From positions 2,232,001 to 2,296,000 of the forward strand of contig NC_014654.1 of assembly GCF_000166415.1 (NCBI RefSeq): DNA of 64,000 bases. The letters are read 5' to 3'. Below are positions 61,883-64,000 of this stretch, piece after piece (the stretch's first letter is position 1; every line of letters begins with the position of its first letter). The DNA is from Halanaerobium hydrogeniformans. GTDB taxonomy: Bacteria > Bacillota > Halanaerobiia > Halanaerobiales > Halanaerobiaceae. Under the pieces are notes generated by a model, which saw nothing but the letters and a program-made list of their open reading frames with translations, was not told the origin of the DNA and made no database searches. The translations under genes were made by a program, and so were the position numbers.

Positions 61883-62437
61883 ATGCAAAAAAGTATCGCT
61901 TTAATTGAGTTCTCAAAAATTGCTGTTGCCATTAAATGTGCTGATGAAATGACCAAAGCTGCTGACATTGATTTGCTGCAAACAAAATTTATTTGTCCTG
62001 GTAAATATAGTGTTTTAATCGGTGGTAAAATCAGTGCAGTTAAATCATCTCTCAACACCGGGCTCAATCTAGCCGAGGGAGAAAAAGCGGTTATAGAAAA
62101 ATTACTAATCCCCAAAGTTTCCGAAGAAGTTCTAGAGATGCTCAAATATAAAAAAATTGATAAAGATAAGGTCAAATCACTCGGTATTTTAGAATATAAT
62201 AATATAGCTTCCGGTATTATTGCTGCTGATACCGCAGTTAAAGCAGCAGAAGTCCATTTAGTTATGCTTAAATTAGGTATGACAACTGGTGGAAAAGCAG
62301 TTGTTATTTTTACTGGTGATAATCAGGCCTGTCAACACGGTATTAATGCCTGTGAAAGCTCGGTAAATGATAAATATCTAATTTCTAAAAGCTTTATTTC
62401 TTCACCCAGCCAAAAACTAATAGACAGTATATTTTAA
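61883..62437 (+). CDS. pduT: PduT-like tandem-BMC shell protein with Fe-S cysteine
   Basis: A 184-residue protein with two BMC domains (about 3-92 and 97-180). It starts SIALIEFSKIAVAIKCADEM and has LLQTKFICPGKYSVLIGG, where Cys38 falls at the exact position of the cysteine that holds a [4Fe-4S] cluster at the trimer centre in Salmonella PduT. The second half has SLGILEYNNIASGIIAADTAVKA. Such shell trimers are thought to pass electrons or exchange clusters across the shell. It is transcribed away from the eut operon and ends at a hairpin terminator. Confidence 0.9.
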   Translation: MQKSIALIEFSKIAVAIKCADEMTKAADIDLLQTKFICPGKYSVLIGGKISAVKSSLNTGLNLAEGEKAVIEKLLIPKVSEEVLEMLKYKKIDKDKVKSLGILEYNNIASGIIAADTAVKAAEVHLVMLKLGMTTGGKAVVIFTGDNQACQHGINACESSVNDKYLISKSFISSPSQKLIDSIF

Positions 62438-62457
62438 TAACTTTTTGAATAAAAAAG

Positions 62458-62493
62458 CTACTGCTGAACTTCATATAAGAAATTTAGCAGTAG
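62458..62493. terminator. Bidirectional terminator between pduT and the HAD phosphatase
   Basis: CTACTGCT and AGCAGTAG form an 8-bp stem with an imperfect extended loop. ATTTTTA follows on the plus strand and CTTTTTTA on the minus strand, between two convergent genes. Confidence 0.8.
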
Positions 62494-62504
62494 ATTTTTA
62501 TTTT

Positions 62505-63170
62505 TTATAGACTAAGTTTTTCTAAATTTTGCTGGTTAAATTCTTTAATGAGAATATCTGCCGAACTTAAATCCTGGTTATAATCAGTATCCCGATCAAA
62601 ACCGATCGATTTCATGCCTGCCTGATTAGCAGCTGATATACCATGCTCAGAATCTTCGATAACCAGACACTCCTCAGCTTTAACCCCTAAATTTTCTGCT
62701 GCCTGAAGAAAAATATCAGGTTCTGGTTTTCCTTTTTCCACAGAATTACCATCCACATAACCTTCCATATATTTAGCAAGTCCAAATTTCTGATATATCA
62801 GTTCAATAATTGGTTCATAAGATGAAGAAGCTATAATCATTTTATAACTCTTAGCTTTAAAATATTCAAACCACTCTTTTATCCCGGGCATCAGTGCAAG
62901 TTCATCACTCTCACTTAATACTTTATAATGGCCATGTACATGTTCTTCTATAAAATCTTCGACTTCATAATCTTTATACTCACCTTTAAAGTGATATTTA
63001 TTAAACAGATCTGTCCAAATATCTAGTAAATTTACTCCAATATAGTTTTGTAATTCCTTATCACTTAAGTTTATCCCATAACGCTGAAAAATCTCTTTAT
63101 CAGCCTTCTCATAAATTGGTTCACTGTCTACAATAACACCATCCATATCAAATATTACTGCCTTTATCAT
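62505..63170 (-). CDS. HAD-superfamily hydrolase (beta-phosphoglucomutase-like)
   Basis: A 221-residue protein with the HAD motifs FDMDGVIVDSEPIYEKAD, MIIASSSYEPI, KGKPEPDIFLQAAENLGV and CLVIEDSEHGISAANQAGM. A helical cap domain (about 20-85) is present. The DxDGVxxDSE start and EDSxxGI end fit phosphatases or mutases acting on sugar phosphates; Asp-Met-Asp keeps both acidic residues. ATG 63168-63170 is preferred since GGGTGAT precedes it; GTG at 63179 is the alternative. It lies 56 bp after the antiporter gene in the same direction. Confidence 0.85.
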   Translation of the reverse strand: MIKAVIFDMDGVIVDSEPIYEKADKEIFQRYGINLSDKELQNYIGVNLLDIWTDLFNKYHFKGEYKDYEVEDFIEEHVHGHYKVLSESDELALMPGIKEWFEYFKAKSYKMIIASSSYEPIIELIYQKFGLAKYMEGYVDGNSVEKGKPEPDIFLQAAENLGVKAEECLVIEDSEHGISAANQAGMKSIGFDRDTDYNQDLSSADILIKEFNQQNLEKLSL

Positions 63171-63225
63171 TTTTATCACCCGCTAATCATTATATTGAAA
63201 TCAAGCATTTTCTGCAAATTTAATT

Positions 63226-64000
63226 CTAAAATATAAAGCCAGCAGCCAGATATAGAACCAGCGCAAAAGCTCCATTTAATAGAGCATAAGGAAGCTGGGT
63301 ATTTACATGATCAATATGATCTGAGGCTGAAGCCATTGAAGAAATAATTGTAGTATCAGAAATTGGAGAACAATGATCTCCCATAATCCCACCTGATACA
63401 ACAGCTCCTATGGTCGGATATAAAGGGGCTCCCATGGCAACTGCCATCTGTATTCCGATTGGCATCATAATTCCAAATGTTCCCCAGCTGGTACCTGTTG
63501 AAAAAGCCATAAGTGAGGCCATTAAAAATATCATTGCCGGACCAAAAGCACCGCTAACCCTTCCCTCAACTAGAGCTGCCATGTACTGACCTGTTTCTAA
63601 ATAACCTATTACATTTCCAATTGCAAATGCAGTAATCAAAAGTATGGCGACCGGAACAATTGCTCCTATCCCTTGATATACATAGTCTATATATTCTTTT
63701 AAAGACATAATACCACCCAGAACATATAAAAACCCTGCAAATGTTACTGATGTAATTACTGCCCAAAAGACAGATGTTGAACCTGAACCCTGCAAAATAT
63801 TCCCATCACCTGTTATGTAGAGACTAATAGGCATCATTAGAATCAAGATAAGTAGTGGTAAAATCATATTCCACATATTCGGAGTGACCCCTTCTTTAGG
63901 AGGAGTTGCAGTTGCCTCTTCCGAAACCATCGGGGTAGCACCTTCTCTTAAGAGCAGGCCTTTTTCGCTGGCCCTCTTTTCTGCTTTTTTCATCGGTCCC
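63226..64000 (-). CDS. Na+/H+ antiporter, NhaC family, C-terminal part (truncated by window edge)
   Basis: At least 258 codons of a frame that is still open at the right edge. The ATG at 63991-63993 is internal, since the frame continues upstream as Gly-Pro-Met. About six membrane segments are visible. The hallmarks are FSTGTSWGTFGIMMPIGIQM and GGIMGDHCSPISDTTIISS followed by ACDH-like ASASDHIDHVNTQLPYAL. These belong to the NhaC/COG1757 group of Na+/H+ or amino-acid-coupled antiporters. In a saline-adapted cell it would export Na+. The N-terminal half is outside the window. Confidence 0.88.
   Translation of the reverse strand, partial: GPMKKAEKRASEKGLLLREGATPMVSEEATATPPKEGVTPNMWNMILPLLILILMMPISLYITGDGNILQGSGSTSVFWAVITSVTFAGFLYVLGGIMSLKEYIDYVYQGIGAIVPVAILLITAFAIGNVIGYLETGQYMAALVEGRVSGAFGPAMIFLMASLMAFSTGTSWGTFGIMMPIGIQMAVAMGAPLYPTIGAVVSGGIMGDHCSPISDTTIISSMASASDHIDHVNTQLPYALLNGAFALVLYLAAGFIF

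Noticed and set aside
61846-62175. Open frame of 109 codons opposite pduT
   Set aside because: The plus strand holds a full two-domain BMC protein with an intact Cys38 motif. The antisense frame has no recognisable features.
1-64000. CRISPR arrays, transposases, integrases, prophage genes, tRNA or rRNA
   Set aside because: No regularly spaced repeats, no DDE or tyrosine-recombinase motifs, and no tRNA cloverleaf or rRNA blocks were seen on reading both strands.

Overview
The window is AT-rich DNA from a fermentative, anaerobic, probably halophilic diderm Firmicute. The best guess is Halanaerobiales, close to Halanaerobium; this rests on gene content and protein character, not on a database search. 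Supporting signs are an OmpM-like S-layer-homology porin with a very acidic sequence, a KdsC-type Kdo-8-phosphate phosphatase (outer-membrane lipopolysaccharide), a Na+-pumping decarboxylase, an NhaC-type antiporter (cut by the window end), Gram-positive-type SUF genes (sufCBDSU), and strong GGAGG ribosome sites with many TTG/GTG starts.

Layout. 1-5.4 kb: the 5' part of purL, a LysR regulator, an orphan ParB-like protein, murB, and a TetR/ferritin-like/GIY-YIG cluster. 5.5-10.1 kb: ompM with a long leader that carries a consensus promoter, a TetR-type operator and a 116-nt structured element, followed by a secreted phosphodiesterase with a beta-rich tail under a Fur-box promoter. 10.2-13.1 kb: metNIQ behind a SAM-I riboswitch. 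13.3-16.2 kb: ArsR, two DUF318-type permeases and a thioredoxin-like protein. 16.2-20.5 kb: feoAB preceded by a flippase-like membrane protein and two nicotianamine-synthase-like methyltransferase-fold proteins. 20.8-24.4 kb: acnB and an NAD-type isocitrate dehydrogenase. 24.5-28.9 kb: PHP phosphoesterase, DUF218, CsoR, an APH-like kinase and two arsenosugar-type glycosyltransferases. 29-34.9 kb: a Dpp-type transporter without ATPases, a nucleoside hydrolase and an exported double rhodanese. 35-42 kb: zinc-phospholipase-like protein, UPF0178, kdsC and the suf operon. 42-48 kb: AI-2E-type permease, Na+-translocating methylmalonyl-CoA-type decarboxylase, fdhD. 48-52 kb: fbpABC-type iron(III) transporter with a Fur box. 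52.6-54.7 kb: DegV and a CofE-like ligase. 54.8-62.4 kb: a microcompartment-linked ethanolamine locus (eutA, two eutB, eutC, eutL, a BMC-H protein with a nucleic-acid-binding-like tail, a small EutT-motif protein, and a divergent pduT). 62.5-64 kb: a HAD phosphatase and the 3' part of nhaC.

How it fits together. Iron is a recurring theme (feoAB, fbpABC, suf, acnB, a Fur-box phosphodiesterase). So are the diderm envelope and Na+-based energetics. The parts I judge most worth follow-up are the unusual ethanolamine locus, the NAS-like pair next to feoAB, the ompM leader, and the Fur-box phosphodiesterase-barrel fusion. No tRNA, rRNA, CRISPR array, transposase or prophage gene was seen.
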